Assembly (NCBI RefSeq): GCF_044762665.1
Contig: NZ_JBIWES010000015.1
Coordinates: forward strand, 1-64,000
Source: Peribacillus frigoritolerans_B
Lineage (GTDB): Bacteria; Bacillota; Bacilli; Bacillales; DSM-1321
Direction: 5' to 3'
DNA: 64,000 nt
A program made the translations under genes and the position numbers. Position 1 is the first letter of the stretch. The number at the start of each line of letters is the position of its first letter. Positions 17,509-26,468 of this stretch are shown here, one piece after another. Below the pieces are notes generated by a model. It saw only the letters and a program-made list of their open reading frames with translations, was not told the DNA's origin and ran no database searches.

Positions 17509-17916
17509 TTATATTGTTAAACTATTTTTATTGCTTGAAGTGCCCGAGGCAGCGGATTTTAATATTTTATGATGGTAAATATAAGAGCCAGCTATCAATA
17601 TATACCCGATAATGAAAATTAGCCATCCACTGGCAGGGTCGCCCACTGAAATGCTTGAATACATAGCCCCCGTCAAATCAAATACAAAACCGGCATAAGC
17701 CCATTCCTTGATTCTCGGAAAGCCTGGAATAAGTATTGCCACGACACCTAATAATTTGGCTATTCCAATAAAGGGTAGGAGGTAAGTAGGATAACCTAAA
17801 TGATTAAATAAAGCGACAGCATCGGGAACAGACATTATATCCGGAATAGAACCCAAAACCATTAGTGCCACCAAAAGTCCTGTGAAAATCCAATATATAA
17901 TTTTTATTTTTTTCAT
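17509..17916 (-). CDS. DoxX-like small membrane protein
   Basis: A 135-residue protein with four membrane helices of the DoxX-like group (L-G-Y-P-T-Y-L-L-P-F-I-G-I-A-K-L-L-G, W-A-Y-A-G-F-V-F-D-L-T-G-A). These proteins are common in Bacillus, and some relatives act with oxidoreductases at the membrane, but most lack a known role. GGGAGGGAAT precedes the ATG. It stands alone, convergent with the sortase gene. Confidence 0.82.
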   Translation of the reverse strand: MKKIKIIYWIFTGLLVALMVLGSIPDIMSVPDAVALFNHLGYPTYLLPFIGIAKLLGVVAILIPGFPRIKEWAYAGFVFDLTGAMYSSISVGDPASGWLIFIIGYILIAGSYIYHHKILKSAASGTSSNKNSLTI

Positions 17917-18129
17917 TTATTCTCATTCCCTCCCTTAGATTGACATTTTAATCATATTCCACTTTCCTTTTTTTAATGCATTCTAAAAAAAACTTGAACT
18001 TCAACAGTTGTGGGGCTTAAGAATAGCTTTACTGTAGGATAATATAAAGAACAGTTGTTTTTTGGAAAATATCCAGTTGATTTCAGAAATCCGTTCCCTT
18101 TCCAATACCAATAGCAATGATGTACTGTT

Positions 18130-18803
18130 GACCGAGACATCGCACCTGAAGGAAACATATTGAAAGAAACAAATGAAAATCTTGATGTAATCGTTAGCAT
18201 GATTCAAGAATATATGAAAACAAGTAACGTAAAGTTATTGTGGAACACAGCTAATATGTTTACAAATCCTCGCTTCGTTCACGGTGCAGCAACTTCTTGT
18301 AATGCAGATGTATTTGCTTATGCAGCAGCCTAAGTAAAGAAAGGACTCGAAACGGCAAAAGAGTTAGGAGCAGAAAACTATGTGTTCTGGGGCGGCCGTG
18401 AAGGCTAAGAAACACTGCTCAATACAAATTTAAAGTTAGAGTTAGATAACTTGGCCAGATTTATGCATATGGCTGTAGATTATGCTAAGGAAATTGGATT
18501 TAAAGGTCAATTCTTAATTGAGCCAAAACCAAAGGAACCAACAACGCATCAGTATGACACCGATGCAGCTACGACCATTTCGTTCCTAAGACAATACGGA
18601 TTAGATAACCATTTTAAATTAAATCTTGAAGCTAACCATGCTACTTTAGCTGGGCATACGTTTGAACATGAATTACGCGTAGCCAGAGTTCAAGGCTTCT
18701 TGGGATCAGTGGATGCAAACCAAGGTGATCCTCTTTTAGGATGGGATACCGATGAGTTCCCAACAGATCTATATTCTACAACTTTAGCAATGTATGAGAT
18801 CCT
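18130..18803 (+). pseudogene. xylA: Xylose isomerase fragment
   Basis: One frame runs from D-R-D-I-A-P-E-G-N through K-L-L-W-N-T-A-N-M-F, E-P-K-P-K-E-P-T-T-H-Q-Y and L-N-L-E-A-N-H-A-T-L-A-G-H to T-T-L-A-M-Y-E-I-L, all hallmarks of XylA. Stops TAA at 18331 (for Gln) and TAA at 18406 interrupt it. About 100 N-terminal residues and about 90 C-terminal residues are missing, and the sequence breaks near 18803 into a minus-strand yitT fragment. No xylR, xylB or xylose transporter is nearby. It is a dead internal fragment. Confidence 0.93.
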
Positions 18804-19113
18804 ATATGGCACTCATTATGATCGGCAGATGAACTAAACCGTTTAGTGGTGTTAGCCAATCAATGATGGTTGAAGTGAAAGCTAACCCAAGGATGGCATT
18901 AAAGAAATAAGACTTATCGTATAGAAGAGATAAAAGGTATATGGGAATATTGATCATGATCATGGTATGTCCAACCTGGATTCCCCACACATATTTGATT
19001 AATAAACTTATGCCAAATATCCCGCCATTTATTAGATGAATGGGGATAATAAATAAGTTAAGACCTACTCCAATGCAAAAACTTCAAAAAAGCAGAGTAA
19101 CAAACTTTTTCAT
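18803..19113 (-). pseudogene. YitT-family membrane protein fragment
   Basis: From ATG 19113 (M-K-K-F-V-T-L-L-F) a TGA at codon 10 interrupts, then the frame gives L-N-L-F-I-I-P, N-G-G-I-F-G-I-S-L-L-I-K-Y, Q-V-G-H-T-M-I and S-T-I-I-D-W-L-T-P-L, the N-terminal membrane half of YitT (DUF161/DUF2179) proteins. It ends at S-A-I-stop where it meets the xylA fragment, so the remaining ~180 residues are gone. One nonsense codon plus the junction deletion make it a pseudogene. Confidence 0.85.
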
Positions 19114-19297
19114 AAAAGCATTCCCCTTGTCCAAATCATTATTTTAAAATATATGAGAGGAATGCAAATATATACTTAGCTGATTGAAAATTACGCTATT
19201 GTTTATTGTTGACTTTGTTCTTCAGAAGGTATTCCTAAATTTACGCTGGATCAAAATAAAGGCCGTCCCCTTGAGGCAGTAATGTAATTAGTGCAAA

Positions 19298-19325
19298 AAA
19301 AAGAGACTCTAAAAGAGTCTCTTTT
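19298..19325. terminator. Bidirectional terminator
   Basis: AAAAGAGACTCT-AA-AAGAGTCTCTTTT is a near-perfect palindrome with A- and T-rich sides. It lies past the stop of the minus-strand MFS gene. Confidence 0.75.
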
Positions 19326-19392
19326 GCCTTGTTCCATGGGGCAAGGCAGTTTAATGATATAAGAATTTTTCACCTTGGAAAATAGGTTGATT

Positions 19393-20898
19393 TTAGCCTT
19401 GGTTATTCAAAGTGCTTTTTTTTGTTAGGCGATTTGTAATGGTATCTTCTTGGGGTGAAGTTTGCCGTATATAAAAGGCCAGTATGAATGCAACTACGGT
19501 CAAACCTGTTGCGATCATGAATGCATCATCCACTCCCATTACGCTGCCTTGTTTAATGGCCATGGCCATTTGTGATGCATTATCTGGGGATATGTTCCTT
19601 TGAGATAAGATTTCCTGTACATGTTTCGTTCCCTGGTTTGACATGATGGACACAAAGAATGCCATGCCAACAGCACCTGCCACCATTCTCAATGTATTGA
19701 CCATTGCTGTTCCATATTTATTTAGGCTAAGTGCCAATTCATTTAATCCGGCAGTGAAGATAGGCATCATCAGTATCGACATTCCGAACATTCTAATGGT
19801 ATATACCCACACCACATAAGAATATGACGTATCTGTTTGAAGTCGCGTTAAAAGATAGGTTGTAATGATAGTGATGGCAAGCCCGCTCACTGCAAGCCAT
19901 CTCGCACCAAATCGATCAAACAGCTTACCTGTGATAGGAGACATGATCCCCATTAAAATCCCGCCAGGCAATAGCATGAGACCGGATTCCATCGGAGTGA
20001 ACCCACGGATATTCTGCATATAGATTGGCATGATGATCATTCCGGAGAACATACCCATAGTTGCGATGATGTTGATGATTGTCGTTAAAGTGAACATCCG
20101 ATACCGGAAGATTCTAAATTCCAAAATAGGATGAGATACAGTGAATTGCCTCCAGACAAATAAAACTAAACTGATTCCTCCGATAAGGAACATCGTCAGT
20201 ACTTCGGGACTGGCCCAGCCCTTGGTGCCGCCTGTAGCAAATCCATATAGAACTCCGCCGAATCCGATAGTGGATAGAATTACACCCAGTTTATCGAGTT
20301 TAGGCCGGCTGGTTTTCCCTACTTTTTTAATGATGAAAATGGCAAAGATGAAGTCAAGCAGGGCGAATGGGAAAATGATGAAAAACAGAACCCGCCATGA
20401 ATAGTTTTGGATGATCCATCCTGATAATGTCGGTCCTACAGCTGGGGCAAAATTCATCGCGATTCCAAATATGCCCATTGCGAAACCTCGTCTGTTGGGC
20501 GGAAATAAAGTGAAAATTACATTTGTAATCAACGGGAATAAAATCCCCGCACCTGCAGCTTGAACCACACGTCCGATCAATAAGACGGAGAAGCTGGGGG
20601 CAATTCCACATAAAAAAGTTCCTAATGCAAAGAGTCCCATCGAAGCAAGATATAATTGTCTTGTATTGAATCGTTCCATTAAGAAAGCGGTAATCGGGAT
20701 GACAATCCCATTGACCAATAAGAAGATTGTAGTAAGCCAATTAGCTGTTGCAGCTGATATGTCAAAGTGAGTCATTAATTGAGGTAATGCGATATTGATT
20801 AAAGTCTGATTTAAGAAAGCGACTAGAGCACCAGCCAGCATCACCGCAAACATGGGGCCTGTACGAATTTTAGTGATGGCTGTTTTGTCGTGATTCAT
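19393..20898 (-). CDS. DHA2-family (14-TM) MFS multidrug exporter, LmrB-like
   Basis: A 501-residue protein with about 14 membrane helices and the EmrB/QacA signatures: L-N-Q-T-L-I-N-I-A-L-P in helix 1, G-R-V-V-Q-A-A-G-A-G-I in helix 4 and G-P-T-L-S-G-W-I-I in helix 5 (motif C of drug/proton antiporters). It most resembles LmrB/YhcA-type Bacillus exporters for lincomycin-like drugs; the substrate is not proven. AAAGGACG precedes the ATG. A 15-bp palindrome upstream suggests a repressor, but no TetR or MarR gene is adjacent. Confidence 0.92.
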   Translation of the reverse strand: MNHDKTAITKIRTGPMFAVMLAGALVAFLNQTLINIALPQLMTHFDISAATANWLTTIFLLVNGIVIPITAFLMERFNTRQLYLASMGLFALGTFLCGIAPSFSVLLIGRVVQAAGAGILFPLITNVIFTLFPPNRRGFAMGIFGIAMNFAPAVGPTLSGWIIQNYSWRVLFFIIFPFALLDFIFAIFIIKKVGKTSRPKLDKLGVILSTIGFGGVLYGFATGGTKGWASPEVLTMFLIGGISLVLFVWRQFTVSHPILEFRIFRYRMFTLTTIINIIATMGMFSGMIIMPIYMQNIRGFTPMESGLMLLPGGILMGIMSPITGKLFDRFGARWLAVSGLAITIITTYLLTRLQTDTSYSYVVWVYTIRMFGMSILMMPIFTAGLNELALSLNKYGTAMVNTLRMVAGAVGMAFFVSIMSNQGTKHVQEILSQRNISPDNASQMAMAIKQGSVMGVDDAFMIATGLTVVAFILAFYIRQTSPQEDTITNRLTKKSTLNNQG

Positions 20899-20926
20899 TA
20901 TTATGGCACGTCCTTTCCGCTAGGAT

Positions 20927-20941
20927 AGTACAAATTGTACT
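20927..20941. promoter_or_regulatory. Palindromic operator upstream of the MFS gene
   Basis: AGTACAA-A-TTGTACT is a perfect 7-bp inverted repeat with a one-base centre, 29 bases before the start codon. It is typical in size and place for a TetR- or MarR-type repressor site. Confidence 0.6.
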
Positions 20942-21043
20942 GTCTGCTATTTTTAAAAGTTATAGAAACTAATTCGTCTCACGAAGTATTAGTGTAACCA
21001 ACCTATATTTTCCAATAAAATACACCATTTAAGGAGATTCATC

Positions 21044-21217
21044 TCAATTTACGGCTTTTTTGAGGTGTTTATTCTTTATTAACCACTCACTTGACAATAT
21101 TTCAGGATACATTCTCTTGGAAATCCCCCAGGTTAACATCCATTCTACAGGTATATCATATTTCAAACAATAATCACCAATATAATACTTGCAATGAACC
21201 AGAGAAATTTTTTGCAC
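21044..21217 (-). other. Possible gene fragment (57 codons from a GTG)
   Basis: A minus-strand frame reads V-Q-K-I-S-L-V-H-C-K-Y-Y-I-G-D-Y, then V-E-W-M-L-T-W-G-I-S-K-R-M-Y-P and ends L-K-K-A-V-N. The composition is protein-like (many aromatic residues), but there is no clear start or ribosome site and the frame is closed 15 bases upstream. It looks like the C-terminal end of a lost protein; family unknown. Confidence 0.35.
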
Positions 21218-21353
21218 TAGGATAAATACTTTAACATTCTACCATTCGTATTCACTAAAAAATAGTTAATTGATAAAAAGGTGTGATGAACAATAAAAGC
21301 ATGCCTTTTCCGTATTTTGCGAATTATTATTTTTTAAATATTCAAAATAATAA

Positions 21354-21401
21354 TTGCAATCATTGTATTGGTTAATTATAATACAAAACATAACAAATAA
21401 A
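21354..21401 (+). promoter_or_regulatory. Promoter and operator box of frlC
   Basis: TTGCAA and TATAAT (21377-21382) are separated by 17 bases. The -10 runs into ACAAAACATAACAAATAAA, which recurs with two changes at the frlB promoter (23701-23725). The conserved downstream part is the likely FrlR site. Confidence 0.7.
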
Positions 21402-21426
21402 AAGTCGTTTTGAGGGGGTGAAAGAA

Positions 21427-22245
21427 TTGAATATTGCAGGGATGAATATCACTTTTAGGCATTTCCCTTTTCATTATTTTTTGGATTGCATGGACAACCT
21501 TGGGATTAAAAGCATTGAATTATGGGGTGGGGAGCCGCATTTGTATGTTTATCGCAACATACTAGGAAATATAAGGAGTTTGAGAAGGGAAATTAAATCT
21601 AGAAATATGAAAATCATCTGCTATACTCCTGAACAATGTATTTATCCTTATAACATTGCATCCTCGGATGCTCATTGGCGAAAAAAAAGCATTGAATATT
21701 TTATGGAAAATCTATACGCCGCGCTGGAGTTTGACACAAACATGATGCTTATCACTTCTGGAATAGGGGACTTTTCAGTTTCACAAGAGGAATCATGGAA
21801 GTATGCAAGTGACTCAATCTTTCAATTAACCAAAGTAGCTGAGAATGAAGGTTTGATTCTTGCTTTAGAGCCATTGACAAAATATGAATCCAATCTAGTA
21901 ATTGACTCTAAGGGGCTAAAGAAAATGTTAGAGGAAATCCAATCTCCTTCGCTAAAAGGAATGATAGATACAGTTTCCATGCAACTGGCAGGTGAAACAC
22001 TTGATGAGTACTTTTCCTTTCTTCCCGAATTAAGTCATTTTCACCTAATGGATGGAGATGGTCAATCAGATACGCATTTGGCACTAGATGATGGTGTTTT
22101 AAATTGGAGAGAATATTTAAAAAGCCTTCAAAGCCATCGTTACAAAGGGAGTTGTACTCTAGAGATTATGGGATCGAATTATTATCAAAATCCAAGTGAT
22201 GCAATCATGAAATCTATTGAAAAAGTAAGGGAATTGGGAATTTAA
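21427..22245 (+). CDS. frlC: Fructoselysine 3-epimerase-like TIM-barrel protein
   Basis: A ~272-residue AP-endonuclease-2-type TIM barrel (sugar phosphate isomerase/epimerase) with S-I-E-L-W-G-G-E-P-H, A-L-E-P-L-T and G-M-I-D-T-V-S-M-Q as metal-site regions and C-T-L-E-I-M-G at the end. The setting with frlA, frlB, frlD and frlR identifies it as FrlC, which interconverts fructoselysine and psicoselysine. The start is best placed at TTG 21427: GAGGGGGTG lies six bases before it, whereas the GTG at 21418 is inside that ribosome site. First gene of the operon, 24 bases before frlA. Confidence 0.88.
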   Translation: MNIAGMNITFRHFPFHYFLDCMDNLGIKSIELWGGEPHLYVYRNILGNIRSLRREIKSRNMKIICYTPEQCIYPYNIASSDAHWRKKSIEYFMENLYAALEFDTNMMLITSGIGDFSVSQEESWKYASDSIFQLTKVAENEGLILALEPLTKYESNLVIDSKGLKKMLEEIQSPSLKGMIDTVSMQLAGETLDEYFSFLPELSHFHLMDGDGQSDTHLALDDGVLNWREYLKSLQSHRYKGSCTLEIMGSNYYQNPSDAIMKSIEKVRELGI

Positions 22246-22269
22246 TCATCTAATTTGGAGGAACTCTTT

Positions 22270-23613
22270 ATGAGTAATGGCACACTTACACGAAAACTGG
22301 GTTTTTGGTCTGCTCTGGCTATTGCTGTTGGAACTACTATAGGGTCGGGTATTTTTGTCTCATCTGGTGATGTTGCAAGGGCTGCGGGTACTCCTTCCAT
22401 TTCTATTCTAGCGTGGATAATAGGCGGGGTGATTGCCATACCGCAAGTAATGGTACTGGCGGAGTTATCGACGGCATACCCCCAAAATGGAAGCGGTTAC
22501 GTTTATTTGAATAAAGCTGGGTGGAGGCCCTTGGCATTTTTATATGGATGGGCCACTTTCTGGGCTTTGGATCCTCCATCCATATCGATTATGGCTTTAG
22601 CGATTGTTTCTTATTTAGCAACCTTTTTCCCATTTTTCTCAGGAGTTGCCGGGAAATTATTGGGTATTGCGATCATCCTGCTCATCACATCGATTCATTA
22701 TCGAAGTGTGAAAGAAGGAGGCCTTTTCCAAGTCATCATCACGGCTATCAAAATCATTCCTTTCCTGATTGTCATTGTGCTGGGAATAATGTATATGAAC
22801 CCTGGTAACTTTGCTTATAATCCAGGACCTGGTGCCCAAAAGTCAAGTTTAATAGGCGGTGTATCTGCAACCACATGGGCATATACGGGGATGGCTGCGA
22901 TTTGTTTCATGGCTGGGGAGTTCAAAAATCCAGGGAAAATACTTCCCCGAGCTCTTATTAGTTCGGTATTCATCGTGTTGGCTTTATATACGCTGCTAGC
23001 CATTTGTGTCATCGGCTTGATGCCATTTGAAGAATTAATCAACTCCAATGCGGCTGTTTCCGAAGCTGTAAAATATATTCCGGGATTATCGGAAATTGCA
23101 TCATCATTTGTGGCCATTACAGCGATTATTGTTATCTTGGGTTCGCTGAGCTCTTGCATAATGTTTCAGCCACGCCTTGAATATGCAATGGCAAAGGATG
23201 GACTATTCTTTCAACGCTTTGCAAAAGTCCATCCTAAATATGAAACTCCAAGTTTCTCCATCATCGTTCAGGTAACGTATGCATGTATACTTGTGTGCTT
23301 CAGTAATTTAACAATGTTACTTGGCTATTTCACACTGATTCAATTGGTTATTAACATTATGGACTTTGCGGCAGTTTATAAATGCCGTAAAAGGGACGAT
23401 TATAACCCAATCTATCGTATGCCAATGTGGAGATTAACGACGGTTTTAGCTATTCTTGGAGCATCATGGCTGGCTTGGGGAACATTTACTTGGGCGCCTA
23501 TCCAAGGAGTGATTGCAGCATTGATCGTCATCGCAACAGGGCTGCCGGTTTACTATTATTGGGAAAGGAAATATGGATCCAAGAAAAATAACGACAGCGA
23601 TATCGTGGCTTAG
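22270..23613 (+). CDS. frlA: Fructoselysine permease (APC family)
   Basis: A 447-residue permease with 12 membrane helices and the APC opening G-F-W-S-A-L-A-I-A-V-G-T-T-I-G-S-G-I-F. It matches the length of E. coli FrlA (445), which imports fructoselysine. GGAGGA lies six to seven bases before ATG 22270; an in-frame TTG at 22255 lies on that site and is rejected. B. subtilis uses an ABC importer for Amadori compounds, so an APC permease here points to an enterobacterial-type operon. Confidence 0.9.
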   Translation: MSNGTLTRKLGFWSALAIAVGTTIGSGIFVSSGDVARAAGTPSISILAWIIGGVIAIPQVMVLAELSTAYPQNGSGYVYLNKAGWRPLAFLYGWATFWALDPPSISIMALAIVSYLATFFPFFSGVAGKLLGIAIILLITSIHYRSVKEGGLFQVIITAIKIIPFLIVIVLGIMYMNPGNFAYNPGPGAQKSSLIGGVSATTWAYTGMAAICFMAGEFKNPGKILPRALISSVFIVLALYTLLAICVIGLMPFEELINSNAAVSEAVKYIPGLSEIASSFVAITAIIVILGSLSSCIMFQPRLEYAMAKDGLFFQRFAKVHPKYETPSFSIIVQVTYACILVCFSNLTMLLGYFTLIQLVINIMDFAAVYKCRKRDDYNPIYRMPMWRLTTVLAILGASWLAWGTFTWAPIQGVIAALIVIATGLPVYYYWERKYGSKKNNDSDIVA

Positions 23614-23677
23614 CAGAATGTTAAGGGAAGTCAGGCCTTCTTTTGACAAACACACAGAAAATTAAAGAATAAAACAA

Positions 23678-23725
23678 TTGTACAAATTATTATGTTTAGA
23701 TATAATACAAGGCATAACAAATAAA
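23678..23725 (+). promoter_or_regulatory. Second frl promoter and operator box (frlB)
   Basis: TTGTAC and TATAAT (23701-23706) are 17 bases apart, followed by ACAAGGCATAACAAATAAA. From TATAAT onward, 23 of 25 bases equal the box before frlC. It allows separate, co-regulated transcription of frlBDR. Confidence 0.7.
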
Positions 23726-23750
23726 CGAATATACAGGGAGGAAGATGTTG

Positions 23751-24764
23751 ATGCTGAAGTTTGATGAAGAGTTATTTCTAAATCTTGTAGAAAAAGAGGG
23801 CCTTGCTTTTAGGAGCCAGATTGAAGAAATCGTAGATGGAATCACAAAAAGGGGTTTCAGCAATATTTTCCTGATCGGTGCTGGTGGCACGATAGCCATG
23901 ATGTATCCTTATGAATACATTTTAAAATCGAATTCTAACATTGATGTCCATGCAGAAATTGCTGCTGAGTTCATGGTGATGAATCATAAGCATTTCAGCA
24001 AAGATTCAGTCTGTATTTTTACATCTGTATCCGGGACAACTCAAGAAACAGTTGCAGCGGCTGAGTATTGTAAAGAAAAAGGGGCCACTACAATCGCTTT
24101 AGTTGCTGAGCCAAATACTCCGTTAACACAAATTGCGGATTACTGTATAACGACAGGTTCTGAAACGCACTCTTTTGATACTTTCTTTATGCTTTTGTAC
24201 ATGGTCGTCTTCCGTTTCATGTATAACAACAATGAATTCCCGCAATATGAACAATTCACGAAGGAGGTTTCTCTACTTCCGCGTGCAATTCTAGATGCAG
24301 TTAAATCTTTTGACAAAAAAGCGGAGGAATTTGCCATTACACATAAAGACACGGATTACCACATGATGGTCGGTTCTGGTAACCTATGGGGAAATACTTA
24401 TTCATATGCCATGTGCATTTTAGAGGAAATGCAATGGATTCAAGCGAAATCCATCCACGCTGCAGAGTTTTTCCATGGTACGCTTGAACTTGTTGTTGAA
24501 GATACCAGTGTTATTTTACTAAAAGGGGAAGATGAAACAAGACCGCTGATGGACCGTGTAGAGAGGTTTGTAGAAAAAATCTCTAAAAATGTAACGGTTA
24601 TTGATACGAAAAGCTTTGAAATGGAAGGAATCAGCGAAGAATTCAGAAAGCACTTTTCTGTTAGCATCAACTGGTCAGTATTAAGTCGAATCAGCGTTTA
24701 CCTTGAGCGTGAAAGAAATCATCCATTAACACTTAGAAGATACTATCGACAAATGGAATATTAA
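23751..24764 (+). CDS. frlB: Fructoselysine-6-phosphate deglycase
   Basis: A 337-residue protein with two SIS domains (about 30-165 and 195-330). F-L-I-G-A-G-G-T-I and T-S-V-S-G-T-T-Q-E-T are sugar-phosphate-binding loops, and H-A-A-E-F-F-H-G-T-L-E carries the catalytic Glu region of the FrlB/GfrF deglycases. The reaction splits fructoselysine 6-phosphate into lysine and glucose 6-phosphate. ATG 23751 is chosen because GGGAGG is nine bases upstream; the ATG at 23745 is too close. It starts a second transcript with frlD and frlR. Confidence 0.92.
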   Translation: MLKFDEELFLNLVEKEGLAFRSQIEEIVDGITKRGFSNIFLIGAGGTIAMMYPYEYILKSNSNIDVHAEIAAEFMVMNHKHFSKDSVCIFTSVSGTTQETVAAAEYCKEKGATTIALVAEPNTPLTQIADYCITTGSETHSFDTFFMLLYMVVFRFMYNNNEFPQYEQFTKEVSLLPRAILDAVKSFDKKAEEFAITHKDTDYHMMVGSGNLWGNTYSYAMCILEEMQWIQAKSIHAAEFFHGTLELVVEDTSVILLKGEDETRPLMDRVERFVEKISKNVTVIDTKSFEMEGISEEFRKHFSVSINWSVLSRISVYLERERNHPLTLRRYYRQMEY

Positions 24765-24772
24765 GATATGTG

Positions 24773-24793
24773 GAGCACTACTTGGTAGTGCTC
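24773..24793 (+). terminator. Intercistronic hairpin between frlB and frlD
   Basis: GAGCACTAC-TTG-GTAGTGCTC is a perfect 9-bp stem with a three-base loop, followed by ATTTCTT. The weak T-run suggests partial attenuation or mRNA stabilisation rather than full stop, lowering expression of frlD and frlR relative to frlB. Confidence 0.55.
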
Positions 24794-24823
24794 ATTTCTT
24801 AAGTTTAAAGAAAGCGGGGGAAA

Positions 24824-25609
24824 ATGATGAGAACGATTACAGTCGGAGATAACTGTATGGATGTCTATCAAAAGAGCGGGGAGGTCTATCCTGGCGGTAA
24901 TCCTTTAAATGTGGCTGTCTATTTAAAAGGGTTAGGTGCTGAATCTGCTTATATTGGCTGGGTGGGGTCCGATCAATACAGTGAAAAAATGGTTAAAGCG
25001 ATTCAGGAAAAAGGTGTTGATATTTCTCATCTTTCGCGGAAAGAAGGAAAAACAGCTGTTACTTTTGTTGAAATGGTAGGAAATGACCGTAGGTTTGGAG
25101 AATACGACGAAGGTGTCATGAAACATTTCTGCTTAACGACGGAAGAACTCCATTACATTCAAACATATCAGCTCATACATTCAGGGATTTGGGGACATGC
25201 GGATAAGTACTATTCCTTTTTTAAAGAAAATGGAATGCTCACGTCATTTGATTTCTCAGATCAGCTAGATCACGATCTAGTGAAGACTTTACCGCAGTTT
25301 GTTGATTATCCTTTTTTCTCTTATACGAAGGATGATGCTTTTATCCGCGAATTTTTAAAGGATGTAAAAAATCAAGGATCTAAAATTGCTGTCGCCACTT
25401 TAGGTGAAAATGGTTCACTTGCCTATGACGGCATTCAATTTTATCAATGCGGTGTCGTTGAAGCGAATGTGGTGGATACTATGGGTGCGGGGGATTCCTT
25501 CATTTCCGGTTTTATTTATGGATTATTGAAAGGCCAATCCATCGGTAATTGCTTAGAATTGGGCACAGAGTCTGCTGCGAAAACAATTAGCTATTTTGGT
25601 GCGTGGTGA
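24824..25609 (+). CDS. frlD: Fructoselysine 6-kinase (PfkB family)
   Basis: A 261-residue ribokinase-like enzyme, the same length as E. coli FrlD. It has the substrate motif Y-P-G-G-N-P-L-N-V-A and the PfkB signature V-V-D-T-M-G-A-G-D-S-F, whose Asp is the catalytic base. It phosphorylates fructoselysine at O6 to feed FrlB. GCGGGGG precedes paired ATGs at 24824 and 24827; the second has better spacing. Confidence 0.93.
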   Translation: MMRTITVGDNCMDVYQKSGEVYPGGNPLNVAVYLKGLGAESAYIGWVGSDQYSEKMVKAIQEKGVDISHLSRKEGKTAVTFVEMVGNDRRFGEYDEGVMKHFCLTTEELHYIQTYQLIHSGIWGHADKYYSFFKENGMLTSFDFSDQLDHDLVKTLPQFVDYPFFSYTKDDAFIREFLKDVKNQGSKIAVATLGENGSLAYDGIQFYQCGVVEANVVDTMGAGDSFISGFIYGLLKGQSIGNCLELGTESAAKTISYFGAW

Positions 25610-25675
25610 CTGGGACTGTAAATAATGTATAATAGGTAGTAAATAATAAATTTGACGGATAAGGATGAATCTAAT

Positions 25676-26404
25676 ATGAATTTAAATCCTTCAACCCCCC
25701 AGCCACTATATATGCAAATAAGGCAAATGTTGAAGAATGATATTCAGAACGGTAAATACAAACCAGATGAACAGATCCCAACCGAAGCGGAGCTTTGTGA
25801 AACTTATAACGTTAGCCGCATTACCATACGAAAAGCAATAGAGGAATTGGTGAAGGAAGGAACACTGACACGTATTCCGCGCAGGGGTACCTTTGTTGCA
25901 TCTAATAAGTTTCATAATGAGTTGTTATCCATAAGTGGATTCTCAGAGTTTAGTCATCAGCTTGGGAAGATACCGAATTCCCGGATTTTAAGGAGTGAGG
26001 TCATAGCCGCACCAAAAGATGTTGCAGGTCATCTCCTCATTGAAGAAGGAAGCCCCGTTCTCGAACTTGAGCGACTCATGTATGTAGATGAGCGTCCGCT
26101 TTTCTACGATACCGCTCATTATTCGTTACTTCGTTTTCCGGATTTAGAAAAGAAGATTGCAAGGGATGAATCAACTTATAAGATCCTTTTGGAAGATTAC
26201 CATACCGAAATAGTCAGTAACGATAAAATTATAGACGTGATTGGTGCTACAAAAATCTATGCTAAATATTTAGAATGCGATATTGGCGCAAATTTATTTA
26301 GAATAGTGAAGATTGCTTTCGATGCAAACGACCAACCTGTGCATCTCTCAACTTTCATGTGTGAAACGAACAAGGTCAATCTGACTGTTCATCGGGCAAA
26401 ATAG
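25676..26404 (+). CDS. frlR: GntR/UTRA (HutC-type) regulator of the frl operon
   Basis: A 242-residue regulator with an N-terminal GntR winged helix (P-T-E-A-E-L-C-E-T-Y-N-V-S-R-I-T-I-R) and a C-terminal UTRA effector domain (about 85-240). It closes the frl operon as in E. coli. AAGGATG lies about eight bases before ATG 25676. The likely targets are the two matching promoter boxes at 21377 and 23701, and the likely effector is fructoselysine or its 6-phosphate. Confidence 0.9.
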   Translation: MNLNPSTPQPLYMQIRQMLKNDIQNGKYKPDEQIPTEAELCETYNVSRITIRKAIEELVKEGTLTRIPRRGTFVASNKFHNELLSISGFSEFSHQLGKIPNSRILRSEVIAAPKDVAGHLLIEEGSPVLELERLMYVDERPLFYDTAHYSLLRFPDLEKKIARDESTYKILLEDYHTEIVSNDKIIDVIGATKIYAKYLECDIGANLFRIVKIAFDANDQPVHLSTFMCETNKVNLTVHRAK

Positions 26405-26434
26405 GTCATGCCAATAATTTGGCATGACCTATTT
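26399..26434 (+). terminator. Terminator of the frl operon
   Basis: AAATAGGTCATGCCAA-TAAT-TTGGCATGACCTATTT is a perfect 16-bp stem that includes the frlR stop codon. It can work in both directions. Confidence 0.85.
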
Positions 26435-26468
26435 AAACATCTAGTTTTGATTTTGGTGGATTACTCCT

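Noticed and set aside
22242..23159. Antisense frames over the permease gene
   Set aside because: They are shadows of a highly hydrophobic gene in other frames and lack ribosome sites.
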